From positions 1-51,648 of the forward strand of contig JAAYAL010000012.1 of assembly GCA_012719395.1 (NCBI GenBank): a stretch of DNA of 51,648 bases. Reading direction: 5' to 3'. Made by a program: the position numbers and the translations under genes. This DNA comes from Gaiellales bacterium. Its GTDB lineage: Bacteria; Actinomycetota; Thermoleophilia; RBG-16-64-13. Under the pieces are notes generated by a model. The model did not search any database. It was not told where the DNA came from and worked only from the letters and a program-made list of their open reading frames with translations. Positions 26,587 through 35,171 of this stretch are shown in pieces. Position 1 is the first letter of the stretch; every line of letters begins with the position of its first letter.

Positions 26587-27069
26587 GTGAGCGTGCGCGC
26601 CTTCTTGGGCCTGGGCTCCAACGTGGGCGACTCGCGACAGATCCTCCGCAGGGCCATTCTGCGAGTGGGAGGGTTGCCGGGAACGCGGGTGGTGGCATGT
26701 TCCGCGCTCTACCGCACGGCGCCGGTGGGCCGACAGGACCAGGCCGATTTCCTGAATCAAGTGATAGAGATTCAGACCTCGCTGAGCCCTCGGGCTCTGC
26801 TGGCAGCGGTGCTGGAAGTGGAACGGGAAGGCGGGCGGGTGCGGCGGGAGCGCTGGGGACCACGGACTCTGGACATTGATGTGGTCTGGTACGATGACGT
26901 GTCGGTTTCGGAGCCGGATCTGGAGATACCTCATCCCCGCCTGGAAGAAAGGCGTTTCGTGCTGGAACCTCTGTCCGAGCTCGCCCCCGGTCTGTCGTTG
27001 CCCAGCGGGCGCACGCTCGGGGAGGCGCTGACGCGGGTGGCGGACCAGCTGGTGGAGAAACTGGGGTGA
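26587..27069 (+). CDS. folK: 6-hydroxymethyl-dihydropterin pyrophosphokinase
   Basis: 160 residues from GTG 26587. The N-terminal AFLGLGSNVGDSRQ and the signature RWGPRTLDIDVVWYDD, with the metal-binding Asp pair, identify HPPK. LEIPHPRLEERRFVLEPL is also conserved. It makes the FolP substrate with ATP. The stop shares a base with the nadA ATG, linking the folate and NAD operons in one transcript. Confidence 0.94.
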   Translation: MSVRAFLGLGSNVGDSRQILRRAILRVGGLPGTRVVACSALYRTAPVGRQDQADFLNQVIEIQTSLSPRALLAAVLEVEREGGRVRRERWGPRTLDIDVVWYDDVSVSEPDLEIPHPRLEERRFVLEPLSELAPGLSLPSGRTLGEALTRVADQLVEKLG

Positions 27070-28007
27070 TGGAGGTCAGGGTGGGCGCAGGTAACGGTTT
27101 CGCGGAGCTTCAGGCTGAGTTGAAGAGGCTGGCGCGCGTCAAGAACGCCGTCATCCTGGCGCACAACTACCAGAGGCCGGAAGTGCAGGATGCGGCCGAT
27201 TTCGTGGGTGATTCCCTGGGCCTCTCCCGCCGGGCCGCGGAGTCAGATGCGGAGATCATTGTCTTCTGCGGCGTGGATTTCATGGCAGAGACGGCGGCCA
27301 TCTTGGCGCCGGAGAAGAGGGTGATCCTCCCCGAGGCGCGGGCCTGCTGCCCCATGGCACAGATGGTTGATGTGGAGGGACTGCAGGAGTTGAAGGACCA
27401 ACACCCCGGTGCCTGGGTGGTGAGCTACGTGAACACCTCGGCAGAGGTCAAGGCCCTCTCTGACGTGTGTTGCACCAGCGCCAACGCGGTGCAGGTGCTG
27501 CAGGGCGTTCCGGCGGACCGCGAGATCATCTTTACGCCGGACCGCAACCTGGGCTCCTGGGCGGCTCGGCGGGCCGGCAGGGAGGTTATCCTGTGGGAGG
27601 GCTTCTGCCCTACGCACGAGCTCATCCAGTTGGAGGACATCGTCAGGGCCAAGCAGGAGCATCCGGCGGCCAAAGTTGTGGTGCACCCGGAGTGTGCACC
27701 GGAGGTCAGCGCGGCCGCTGATGCAGTGGAGAGCACCACGGGCATGGTCCGCTACTGCCGGGGGGATCCGGCCCAGGAGTTCATCATAGGCACCGAAGCC
27801 GGCATGGTCCATCGCTTGACACGGGATGTGCCCGGGAAGAAGTATTACCCGGCCACTCGGTCTGCTGTATGCCCCAACATGAAGCTCACGACGCTGCGCA
27901 AGGCGGTGGAGGCCCTGCGCTGGGAACGCCCCGTGGTCGCCGTCCCCAGGGACGTGAGGGAGAAGGCGTTGCTGGCCGTGCAGCGCATGGTGGAATACGG
28001 TCGTTGA
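27069..28007 (+). CDS. nadA: quinolinate synthase
   Basis: 312 residues from ATG 27069 (an in-frame GTG at 27066 is an equal alternative). Three Cys placed for the [4Fe-4S] cluster are in EARACCPMA, SDVCCTSANAV and SAVCPNMKLTTL. NYQRPEVQDAADFVGDSLGL and VNTSAEVKALSDV are family segments. It condenses iminoaspartate with dihydroxyacetone phosphate to quinolinate. It heads nadA-nadB-nadC, the complete de novo route from aspartate. Confidence 0.95.
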   Translation: MEVRVGAGNGFAELQAELKRLARVKNAVILAHNYQRPEVQDAADFVGDSLGLSRRAAESDAEIIVFCGVDFMAETAAILAPEKRVILPEARACCPMAQMVDVEGLQELKDQHPGAWVVSYVNTSAEVKALSDVCCTSANAVQVLQGVPADREIIFTPDRNLGSWAARRAGREVILWEGFCPTHELIQLEDIVRAKQEHPAAKVVVHPECAPEVSAAADAVESTTGMVRYCRGDPAQEFIIGTEAGMVHRLTRDVPGKKYYPATRSAVCPNMKLTTLRKAVEALRWERPVVAVPRDVREKALLAVQRMVEYGR

Positions 28008-28022
28008 TCGGCGCGCGGCCTG

Positions 28023-29693
28023 ATGCCTGATCTCGGTTCCTCCAGCTCGCACCCCTACCTGGCCAACGGGCTCTCGCGGGATCTCCGCTGCCGCTCCTAC
28101 GATGTGGTCGTGGTGGGAGGTGGAGTCGGCGGTCTCACCGCGGCCATGGGCGCGGCTGCCTCGTGGAGCGTGGGGCTGCTCACCAAGGCCGGTTTCGACG
28201 AGACCGCCACCTTCTTCGCGCAGGGCGGCATCGCGGCCGCGCTCGCTCCCTACGATTCCCCGGAGTTGCATCTGCGGGACACTCTGGCCGCGGGCGCGGG
28301 TCTCTGCGATGAAGAGGCCGTCAAGGTGCTGGTGCAGGAGGGGCCGGATCGCGTCTACCGTCTGGAGCGGCTGGGTACCAAGTTCGACAAACTGGACGGC
28401 CAGCTGATCCTGGCTTCCGAAGGGGCGCACTCCGTGCCGCGTATCGTTCACGCGGGGGGAGACGCCACGGGCAGCGTGGTGGAAGGGGCCCTGGTTGAGG
28501 CCATGGTGGCCGGGCGGCGTGTGGCGCTGCACGAAGACGAATTCGTCGTGGATCTCATCATGCGTGAGGGGCGTGTGGTGGGCGCCCTGTCCCTGAGCCC
28601 GGACGGCGGTTTCACGGCCAGCTTCGCGCGCGCGGTGGTGCTGGCCACGGGGGGAGCGGGTCAGCTGTTCGCCAACACCACCAATCCTCCGGCTGCCACT
28701 GGAGATGGGCACGCCATGGCCTTTAGGGCGGGCGCCTGGTTGCGGGACATGGAATTCATGCAGTTCCACCCCACGGCTTTCTACTGCTCCGAGAACCCGG
28801 CGCTGCTGGTCACGGAGGCACTACGCGGTGCCGGGGCCTACCTCCGGGATATCCATGGGGAGCGCTTCATGCTTGGCATCCACCCACAGGCGGAACTCGC
28901 TCCGCGGGATGTGGTGGTGCGGCGCATGAAGGAAGTCATGGACCGGGACCAGGTGGACCACGTGCTGCTGGACGCCCGGCATCTGGCCTGCGTGGACCTG
29001 AGGGACAAGTTCCCCACTGTCACCCAGGGGCTCAGAGCGCGGGGGGTCGACCTGTGCACTCAGTTGGTGCCTGTCTCGCCTGCCTCCCACTACTTCATGG
29101 GGGGTGTCATCACAGACCTTTGGGGTCGCACCAGCCTCCCCGGCCTCTGGGCCTGCGGTGAAGTGGCCAGCACCGGAGTGCATGGCGCCAACCGGCTGGC
29201 CAGCAACTCCTTGCTGGAAGGCCTGGTGTTTGGTGAGCGGGTCGTCCACGATATTGAGCGCAGCTTCCGGGTGCCCGGTCTTCTGGAGCCACCGGAGCCG
29301 ATACTGTCGCTGCCGGCGACGAACGCGCCGGGCAACAGCGAAGGTGACGTGGCGGCCGCCCGCGAACGTCTGGCCCTGACCATGTCCCGTCTTTGCGGCA
29401 TCGTCCGCTCGGAAGCGGCCCTGTGCGAAGCGCGCCGCACGGTGAAGGAGATACGCGGTGCGTTGCGTCCTCCGCGGGCCCGGGTAGCGGAGCTGGAACT
29501 GGTCAACCTGCTGACGCTGGCTGAGCTGATGATCGAATCGGCTCTGCGGAGACAGGAGAGCAGGGGCGTGCACCTGAGGTCGGATTACCCGGAGCGCGAC
29601 GGTCGCTGGCTCAAGAACATCGCTGTGCGCAGGGAGAACGCCGGCAAGCGGAGCTTCCGGGTGCTGGAAAGAGGGGAGAGACCGGATGATTGA
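28023..29693 (+). CDS. nadB: L-aspartate oxidase
   Basis: 556 residues. The FAD-binding motif VVVVGGGVGGLTAA is near residues 27-40. The flavin loop TFFAQGGIAAAL and the HPTAFY and SPASHYFMGGV segments of the succinate dehydrogenase/aspartate oxidase family follow. A helical C-terminal domain completes the protein. It oxidises aspartate to iminoaspartate for NadA. It is 15 bases after nadA and overlaps nadC by eight bases. Confidence 0.94.
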   Translation: MPDLGSSSSHPYLANGLSRDLRCRSYDVVVVGGGVGGLTAAMGAAASWSVGLLTKAGFDETATFFAQGGIAAALAPYDSPELHLRDTLAAGAGLCDEEAVKVLVQEGPDRVYRLERLGTKFDKLDGQLILASEGAHSVPRIVHAGGDATGSVVEGALVEAMVAGRRVALHEDEFVVDLIMREGRVVGALSLSPDGGFTASFARAVVLATGGAGQLFANTTNPPAATGDGHAMAFRAGAWLRDMEFMQFHPTAFYCSENPALLVTEALRGAGAYLRDIHGERFMLGIHPQAELAPRDVVVRRMKEVMDRDQVDHVLLDARHLACVDLRDKFPTVTQGLRARGVDLCTQLVPVSPASHYFMGGVITDLWGRTSLPGLWACGEVASTGVHGANRLASNSLLEGLVFGERVVHDIERSFRVPGLLEPPEPILSLPATNAPGNSEGDVAAARERLALTMSRLCGIVRSEAALCEARRTVKEIRGALRPPRARVAELELVNLLTLAELMIESALRRQESRGVHLRSDYPERDGRWLKNIAVRRENAGKRSFRVLERGERPDD

Positions 29694-30540
29694 TGCAGCG
29701 GGACGCGAGTTGGTGCGCCTTGCCCTTCAGGAGGATCTGGCCGGTTTCGGTGACGTCACCTCGCTGTGGACCATTCCCGAGGAAGCTCGTGCGCGCGGGC
29801 ACATCGTGGCTCGGGAGCCGGCGACGGTCTCCGGGCTGGAGCTTGCGGCCGAGGTGTGTGCCCAGGTGGACACCTCACTGGAATTCGCCGCGCTGGTTGA
29901 CGAAGGGGCGGCTGTGGTGGCGGGCGATGCCCTGGCCGAAGTGTCCGGCGTGGCCCGCAGCCTGCTCTCTGCAGAGAGGACCTTGCTCAATATCCTGCGC
30001 CACCTGTGCGGGGTGGCCACCCAGGCGGCGCGGTTTGCGGACGCGGTGGAGGGGACCGGCGCCGTGGTGGTGGACACGCGCAAGACGCTCCCCGGCCTGC
30101 GCCACTGGGAGAAGCGGGCGGTGCGGGACGGGGGCTGTGGCAACCATCGCTTCGGCCTGTTCGACATGGTGCTCATCAAGGACAACCATCTGATGGCCGG
30201 GGGAGGCATCACGGCCACCGTGCGCCGGGCCAAGGAACTGGCGCCTTTCGGCATGAAGGTGGAAGTAGAGGTGGTGAGCGAGGCGGGTTTGCGTGAGGCG
30301 CTCGGCGCCGGAGCGGACATCATCATGTTGGACAACATGCCCCCGGCGGACATGGTGGCCTGCGTGCGGCTGGCCCGTGATCTGGCACCGACTGTGTTGT
30401 TGGAGGCATCGGGCCGGGTGAGCCTGGATTCCGTGCGGGCCATCGCCGAGACAGGGGTGGACATCATTTCCACCAGCGCGTTGACTGCAGGCGCGCCGCC
30501 GGTGGACCTTGCGCTGGACTTCGTAGATATGGAGGAATAG
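29686..30540 (+). CDS. nadC: nicotinate-nucleotide pyrophosphorylase (carboxylating)
   Basis: 284 residues. DTRKTLPGLR, EKRAVRDGGCGNHRFGLFD and LIKDNHL are the PRPP/quinolinate-binding segments, and VDIISTSALTAGAPPVDLALD is the conserved C-terminus. It converts quinolinate and PRPP to nicotinate mononucleotide. The start lies inside the end of nadB, and coaX follows after two bases. Confidence 0.95.
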   Translation: MIDAAGRELVRLALQEDLAGFGDVTSLWTIPEEARARGHIVAREPATVSGLELAAEVCAQVDTSLEFAALVDEGAAVVAGDALAEVSGVARSLLSAERTLLNILRHLCGVATQAARFADAVEGTGAVVVDTRKTLPGLRHWEKRAVRDGGCGNHRFGLFDMVLIKDNHLMAGGGITATVRRAKELAPFGMKVEVEVVSEAGLREALGAGADIIMLDNMPPADMVACVRLARDLAPTVLLEASGRVSLDSVRAIAETGVDIISTSALTAGAPPVDLALDFVDMEE

Positions 30541-30542
30541 CC

Positions 30543-31316
30543 ATGCTGCTTGCCGTTGACGTGGGCAATACCCACACGGTGTTGGGTTTGTTCGATGGTT
30601 CGGAACTCGTGCACGATTGGCGGGTGTCCACCGTCGTTACCCGTACGGCGGACGAACTGGCTATCATGGTCTTTGATCTGCTGAAGCTCTATGGGCTGGA
30701 CCGTTCGGCAGTCAGCGCGTTCGCGCTGGCCTCGGTGGTGCCCCGTCTCAATGTGCAGTATCCACTGATGAGCACGCGGCATCTCAAGGTGGAGCCGCTG
30801 GTGGTGGCGCCCGGCGTCAAGACGGGCATGCCCATCCTCACCAACAACCCTCGTGAGGTGGGGGCCGATCTGATTGTGGACGGCGTCGCGGCGTACGAGC
30901 GCTACGGCGGGCCCTGCATCGTGGTCGATTTTGGCACTGCCACCACGTTTTCCGCCATCTCCTCCAAAGGCGAGTATCTGGGGACGGCCATCGCGCCCGG
31001 GATCGAGGTTTCCATCGATGCCCTGGCGTCGCGAGCGGCCAAGCTCTCTAAGATCGAGCTGGTCGATCCGGGCACGGTGATCGGCAGGAGTACGCAGCAC
31101 AGCATGCAGGCGGGAGTGGTGTTTGGTTTCGCCGGCCAGGTAGACGGGATCATCGGCAAGATGCGCGAGGAGCTGGGCGGCCACGCGGTTTCGGTGGCCA
31201 CGGGGGGATTGGCCTGCCTGGTGTTCGAGCATGCGCGTACGCTTGACCACCTGGACAGCATGCTGACGCTCAAGGGCCTGGAGCTCATCTTCCGGCGTTC
31301 CCAGGAAGGCCGCTGA
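30543..31316 (+). CDS. coaX: type III pantothenate kinase
   Basis: 257 residues of the ASKHA fold. LLAVDVGNTHTVLGLFDG is the phosphate-1 motif at the N-terminus. DFGTATTFSAISSKGEYLG and APGIEVSIDAL supply the remaining type III signatures. It phosphorylates pantothenate, the first step of CoA synthesis, and is insensitive to CoA in characterised members. In Mycobacterium coaX precedes lysS after panC-panD; panC and panD are absent here and dusB and greA are inserted instead. Confidence 0.95.
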   Translation: MLLAVDVGNTHTVLGLFDGSELVHDWRVSTVVTRTADELAIMVFDLLKLYGLDRSAVSAFALASVVPRLNVQYPLMSTRHLKVEPLVVAPGVKTGMPILTNNPREVGADLIVDGVAAYERYGGPCIVVDFGTATTFSAISSKGEYLGTAIAPGIEVSIDALASRAAKLSKIELVDPGTVIGRSTQHSMQAGVVFGFAGQVDGIIGKMREELGGHAVSVATGGLACLVFEHARTLDHLDSMLTLKGLELIFRRSQEGR

Positions 31317-31354
31317 GCATAGGTTGTCCCGCCCAGAGCGCGGGTGGTACACCG

Positions 31355-32377
31355 GTGGACGTGCCCACCAATGGCCTTTCGGGCGGCCTGGCGCTGGATC
31401 GCTCGTTCCGTATCGCTGGGCTGGAGATGCCCAACCGGGTGGTGCTTGGCCCCATGGCCGGTGTCACCGGTCGGGCCTTTCGTCGCCACCTCAAGCGGCA
31501 CGGCGCCGGCTTGGTCTTCACAGAGATGGTCAGCGCCTACGGCATTGTGTACCGGAACCGGCGCACGGAGGACTACCTTGAGTTCGAGCAGGAGGAACGC
31601 CCCTTAGGCGTGCAACTGTTCGCGGCGGAGCCTCACGTGCTGGGGGAGGCGGCCGAGCTGGTGCTGGAGCGGGAACGGACCCCAGACCTGCTGGACATCA
31701 ACATGGGCTGCCCGGTGCGCAAGGTCGTGAAGACGGGGGCGGGGTCGGCCCTGCTGGCCGACCCCGCCCGGGCAGTGAGCGCGGCGGCGGCCGTGGTCCG
31801 GGCCGCCGCCGCCCGCGTCCCCGTGACCGTGAAACTGCGCAGTGGCCTGGTGCCGGGGGAGCACACCGCGCTCGAATTGGGGCCCCGCCTGGAGGCGGTG
31901 GGCGTCTCCGCCCTCTGCCTGCACCCTCGCGTTGCCTCCCAGATGTACCGGGGAACGGCGGATCACGCGGAGACGGCTGCGCTGAAGAGGCTGGTATCCA
32001 TTCCCGTTATTGCCTCGGGGGACGTGGACAGTCGGGCCGCCGCGGCCGCCATCATGGAGAGGACCGGAGCTGATGCCATCATGGTGGCTCGAGGCGTGCT
32101 GGGAAATCCCTGGCTGGTGTCGGAGCTGCTGCAGACCGGGACCACGGTCTTGGGCGGCGCTGCCGTGTTGGATGATCTGCTCGAGCTCCTGGAGGGAGTG
32201 ACGGCGGAAATGGGCCAGGAGCGCGGAGTGCGCTGGTTCCGCACTCACCTGGGCTGGTACCTGAAACGCCTTCGGGTCCCGGCCCGGCGTATTGGGGAAT
32301 TGCGGGCGGCCAGGGGTGTGGAGGAGGTCCGTGCCGGGCTGGAGCGGCTGCGCCGGGAGCTGACGTTGACACCCTAG
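31355..32377 (+). CDS. dusB: tRNA-dihydrouridine synthase
   Basis: 340 residues from GTG 31355. The FMN barrel is recognised by VLGPMAGVTGRAFR near residue 30 and DINMGCPVRKVVKTGAGSAL, with the proton-donor Cys119 in MGCP. VTVKLRSG, LHPRVASQMYRG and ASGDVDSRAAAA follow. It reduces uridines in the D-loop of tRNA. The last codons of the gene contain the -35 box of the greA promoter. Confidence 0.93.
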   Translation: MDVPTNGLSGGLALDRSFRIAGLEMPNRVVLGPMAGVTGRAFRRHLKRHGAGLVFTEMVSAYGIVYRNRRTEDYLEFEQEERPLGVQLFAAEPHVLGEAAELVLERERTPDLLDINMGCPVRKVVKTGAGSALLADPARAVSAAAAVVRAAAARVPVTVKLRSGLVPGEHTALELGPRLEAVGVSALCLHPRVASQMYRGTADHAETAALKRLVSIPVIASGDVDSRAAAAAIMERTGADAIMVARGVLGNPWLVSELLQTGTTVLGGAAVLDDLLELLEGVTAEMGQERGVRWFRTHLGWYLKRLRVPARRIGELRAARGVEEVRAGLERLRRELTLTP

Positions 32378-32395
32378 GAAAACCCTGACTATAAT
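32366..32395 (+). promoter_or_regulatory. consensus sigma-70 promoter of greA-lysS
   Basis: TTGACA (32366-32371), an 18-base spacer and TATAAT (32390-32395): both hexamers match the consensus exactly. The -35 lies in the last codons of dusB. Transcription should start near 32402, so an ATG inside the -10 (32394) cannot be the greA start. Confidence 0.85.
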
Positions 32396-32459
32396 GCCCG
32401 CCTGCATTCGCAGGAAGAATCAGGTGATGTCCCTGCCTGTCGAAACCGGGAGAGCGCCC

Positions 32460-32936
32460 GTGTCCCAGAAGGACGTGATACTCACCGCTGAAGGCCTCAA
32501 GAAGCTGCAGGATGAGATTGACTACCTCAGCACCACCAAGCGAGACGAGGTCGCCCAGAGGATCAAGGAAGCGCGCGAGTTCGGCGATATTTCTGAGAAC
32601 TCAGAATACGATGATGCCAAGAACGAGCAGGCCATGCTCGAGCGCCGGATCACGCAGCTGCAGGAGAAGCTGAGCCGGGCGCGGGTGGTGCGTACGTCGG
32701 AGATCGCGACGGATCGCGTGCAGCTCGGTGCCATCATCACTCTGCGGGATCTGGAGGATGACGAGGTGGTGAAGTACACGCTGGTGGGCTCGGCGGAAGC
32801 CAACCCCATGGAGGGCCGCGTGTCCAACGAGTCTCCGCTGGGTCAGGGCATCATGGGGCGCCGAGTGGGTGAAGTGGTGACGGTGCCCGCTCCGGTGGGT
32901 TCCGTGCGGTACGAGATACTGGAGATCGGAGTCTAG
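32460..32936 (+). CDS. greA: transcription elongation factor GreA
   Basis: 158 residues from GTG 32460, with GGGAG seven bases upstream; this gives exactly the usual GreA length and N-terminus (KDVILTAEGLKKLQDE). An ATG at 32427 with SD AGGAAG would add 11 residues and is a fair alternative; an ATG at 32394 lies in the promoter. The N-terminal coiled coil carries the acidic tip FGDISENSEYDDAK, whose Asp/Glu pair stimulates RNA cleavage in stalled polymerase. The C-terminal domain is FKBP-like, ending GEVVTVPAP. It is one base before lysS. Confidence 0.94.
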   Translation: MSQKDVILTAEGLKKLQDEIDYLSTTKRDEVAQRIKEAREFGDISENSEYDDAKNEQAMLERRITQLQEKLSRARVVRTSEIATDRVQLGAIITLRDLEDDEVVKYTLVGSAEANPMEGRVSNESPLGQGIMGRRVGEVVTVPAPVGSVRYEILEIGV

Positions 32937-32937
32937 A

Positions 32938-34374
32938 GTGGCCTTGGGTGAGGAACTGTACGCGCGCCGTTTCTGGCCCCGCACCACGGTGGCGGAGATC
33001 AAGGCGGTGTATGGCGGGCTGCAGACGGGTGAAGACGCCGAGAACTCGGACAGCCGCGTGGCCGGCCGGGTGATCTCCCGCCGGGAGCACGGCAAGGCCG
33101 CCTTCCTCACCATTCGCGACGGCTGGGATGACATCCAGCTCTATGCCAACATCAACACCTTGGGCGAGGAGTTGTTCCGAGCCTTCACGCACCTGGATCT
33201 GGGCGACATCATCGGGGTGGAGGGCCATATCTTTCGCACCCGTCGCGGGGAGCTGTCGGTGTTCGTGCAGAAGTGCACGTTGCTGACCAAATCGGTGCGG
33301 CCGCTTCCCGAGAAGTTCCATGGGCTTCAGGACCGGGAGACGCGCTATCGCCAGCGCTACGCGGACCTCATCTCCAACCCCGAGGTCTCACCGCAACTGC
33401 TGCTGCGCAGCCGGCTGATAGCGGCCATGAGACGCTACCTGGAGGGTCGTGGCTTCGTAGAGGTGGAGACCCCCATTCTGCAGCCTCTGCACGGCGGGGC
33501 CATCGCCAAGCCTTTCGTCACCCACCACAACGCTTTGGATACGGATCTCTACCTACGCATCGCGCCGGAGCTCTACCTCAAGCGCCTGTTGGTAGGTGGC
33601 TTCGACCGGGTGTTCGAGATCGGCAAGAACTTCCGCAATGAGGGCATCTCGCTGCTTCACAACCCGGAGTTCACCATGATGGAGCTCTATTGGGCCTACG
33701 TGGACTACAACGAGATCATGGAGTTGGTGGAGCAGCTCATCCCGGCCATGGCGCTGGAAGTGCTGGGCACTACCGTCATCACCGTGGAGGGCACGGACAT
33801 AGAGTTGGCGCCGCCCTGGCCGCGTCTCACCATCGACGGCATGTTGCGGGAGCACTTGGGCCTGTCGCTGAACGACATCCGCGCCGACCAAGCGGCGGCG
33901 CAGGCGGTGCTGGAGACCCGCGGGGTGCAGATCGATCCTGCCGACGACTTTGCCGGCTTGGTGGACCGCGCGCTCAAGCACCTGGTCTGGCCCACGCTGG
34001 TTTCGCCCGCCTTCGCCATCGACTACCCGCTGGAGCTGAGTCCGCTGGCCAAGAAGCACCCTACGGATCCCCTGTTGGTGGAGCGGTTCCAGCCCATCAT
34101 CGCCGGGCGGGAAGTGGGCAACGCCTTCTCCGAGTTGAATGATCCGGCGGATCAGCGGGCCCGCTTCGAGGAGCAGGCGGAGAAGAAGGCGCGTGGTGAC
34201 GAGGAGGCGCACGTGGTGGACGAAGACTACCTGCGCGCCCTGGAGTACGGCATGCCCCCGGCGGGCGGCTTGGGCATAGGTATCGACCGGCTCGTCATGC
34301 TGCTGGGAGGCTTGGATTCCATCCGCGATGTCATTCTCTTCCCGCAGCTGCGCCCGGAGGAGTTCCCCCACTAG
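32938..34374 (+). CDS. lysS: lysyl-tRNA synthetase, class II
   Basis: 478 residues from GTG 32938. An OB-fold anticodon domain (about 40-140, with VAGRVISRREHGKAAF) leads to the class II core. Motif 2 contains FRNEGISLLHNPEFTMME, and motif 3 is GLGIGIDRLVMLLGG. EVGNAFSELNDP is the lysine-site segment. It follows greA by one base, under the strong promoter. In the Actinobacteria this gene sits before clpC, as here. Confidence 0.95.
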   Translation: MALGEELYARRFWPRTTVAEIKAVYGGLQTGEDAENSDSRVAGRVISRREHGKAAFLTIRDGWDDIQLYANINTLGEELFRAFTHLDLGDIIGVEGHIFRTRRGELSVFVQKCTLLTKSVRPLPEKFHGLQDRETRYRQRYADLISNPEVSPQLLLRSRLIAAMRRYLEGRGFVEVETPILQPLHGGAIAKPFVTHHNALDTDLYLRIAPELYLKRLLVGGFDRVFEIGKNFRNEGISLLHNPEFTMMELYWAYVDYNEIMELVEQLIPAMALEVLGTTVITVEGTDIELAPPWPRLTIDGMLREHLGLSLNDIRADQAAAQAVLETRGVQIDPADDFAGLVDRALKHLVWPTLVSPAFAIDYPLELSPLAKKHPTDPLLVERFQPIIAGREVGNAFSELNDPADQRARFEEQAEKKARGDEEAHVVDEDYLRALEYGMPPAGGLGIGIDRLVMLLGGLDSIRDVILFPQLRPEEFPH

Positions 34375-34482
34375 CTCTCTATGGCGGGGGCGCGGTCACT
34401 CGGGGGGAGTGAGGGCCGGCTTTCTTGTGCGGCGGTTGAGCGCGTGTCGGTGCGTGTGATGACGGCTGCGTAGGCCCCTCTG

Positions 34483-34491
34483 TGTTAAAAT
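34483..34491 (+). promoter_or_regulatory. extended -10 promoter of the mcsA-mcsB-clpC operon
   Basis: TGTTAAAAT fits the extended -10 form. It lies in the 279-base gap after lysS, giving a leader of about 155 bases before the mcsA ATG. I could not find a clear CtsR heptad repeat or HrcA box in the gap; the rest of it shows nothing else I can name. Confidence 0.5.
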
Positions 34492-34653
34492 TGCTCCAAG
34501 AAATCGAACGCGAACGCAACCGCGGGCAGCGTCTGTTTTCCGCTTTCTTCAGCTGAATCACCATTCCAGTCGCCGTACGGGGCGGCTTGTCCGGGAGGGT
34601 CAATCCGAGTGTTTGCAGAAGGGGCAAAGTACAGGCCGGAGGGTTCCGCTTCC

Positions 34654-35169
34654 ATGTGCGAATCATGTGGGGTTCAACCGGCTTCGGTGCACGTGGCGCG
34701 GCTGGAGGATGGTCGCATCAGCACGTCTGACCTGTGCCAGAGCTGCGCGCAGGCCCTGGGAGAGGAGATGGGCGGCAACGGCCTGGTCTTCGCACTGCCG
34801 GCGGCGGTCGGTAGGTTCTTCGGCAGCATCATGGGAGTGGAACCACAGGAAGTGGTTGAGGCTGATGGCGGCCCGGACCTTATGTGTGGTGTGTGCGGTA
34901 CCACCACGTCGGATGTGCAGGAGTCGGGGCTGCTTGGTTGCGCTTCCTGCTATGACGTCTTTGAGGGGTATGTGCCGGAGGAGACGGTGGATGAGACTCT
35001 CGATCACCTGGGCAAGGTCCCGGCGCGCAATCCGCAGGGTGCAACGGATCGCAGGGAAGTGCTGCGTCTGCGGAGGATGCTGCGGGAGCTCGTGGACTCG
35101 GAGAGGTATGAAGAGGCCGCCGGCGTCCGTGATCGTTTGGCGGAACTGGGCGAGATGCCCCAGGGCTGA
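34654..35169 (+). CDS. mcsA: McsA-like zinc-finger protein with UVR motif
   Basis: 171 residues from the ATG at 34654 (GGAGGG about 10 bases upstream). A GTG at 34609 would add 15 residues ahead of the family's typical MCxxC start. Two four-Cys zinc units are seen: CESC...CQSC near residues 2-34 and CGVC...CASC near 73-93. A C-terminal UVR helix pair, LRRMLRELVDSERYEEAAGVRDRL, follows at about 140-163. McsA activates the arginine kinase McsB in Bacillus. It is two bases from the mcsB-like gene. CtsR, normally upstream in Bacillota, is absent. Confidence 0.85.
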   Translation: MCESCGVQPASVHVARLEDGRISTSDLCQSCAQALGEEMGGNGLVFALPAAVGRFFGSIMGVEPQEVVEADGGPDLMCGVCGTTTSDVQESGLLGCASCYDVFEGYVPEETVDETLDHLGKVPARNPQGATDRREVLRLRRMLRELVDSERYEEAAGVRDRLAELGEMPQG

Positions 35170-35171
35170 TC

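Noticed and set aside
29727-31352. A 541-residue frame antisense to nadC and coaX
   Set aside because: Crosses two real genes and their junction; Ser/Ala/Arg-rich composition of a shadow frame.
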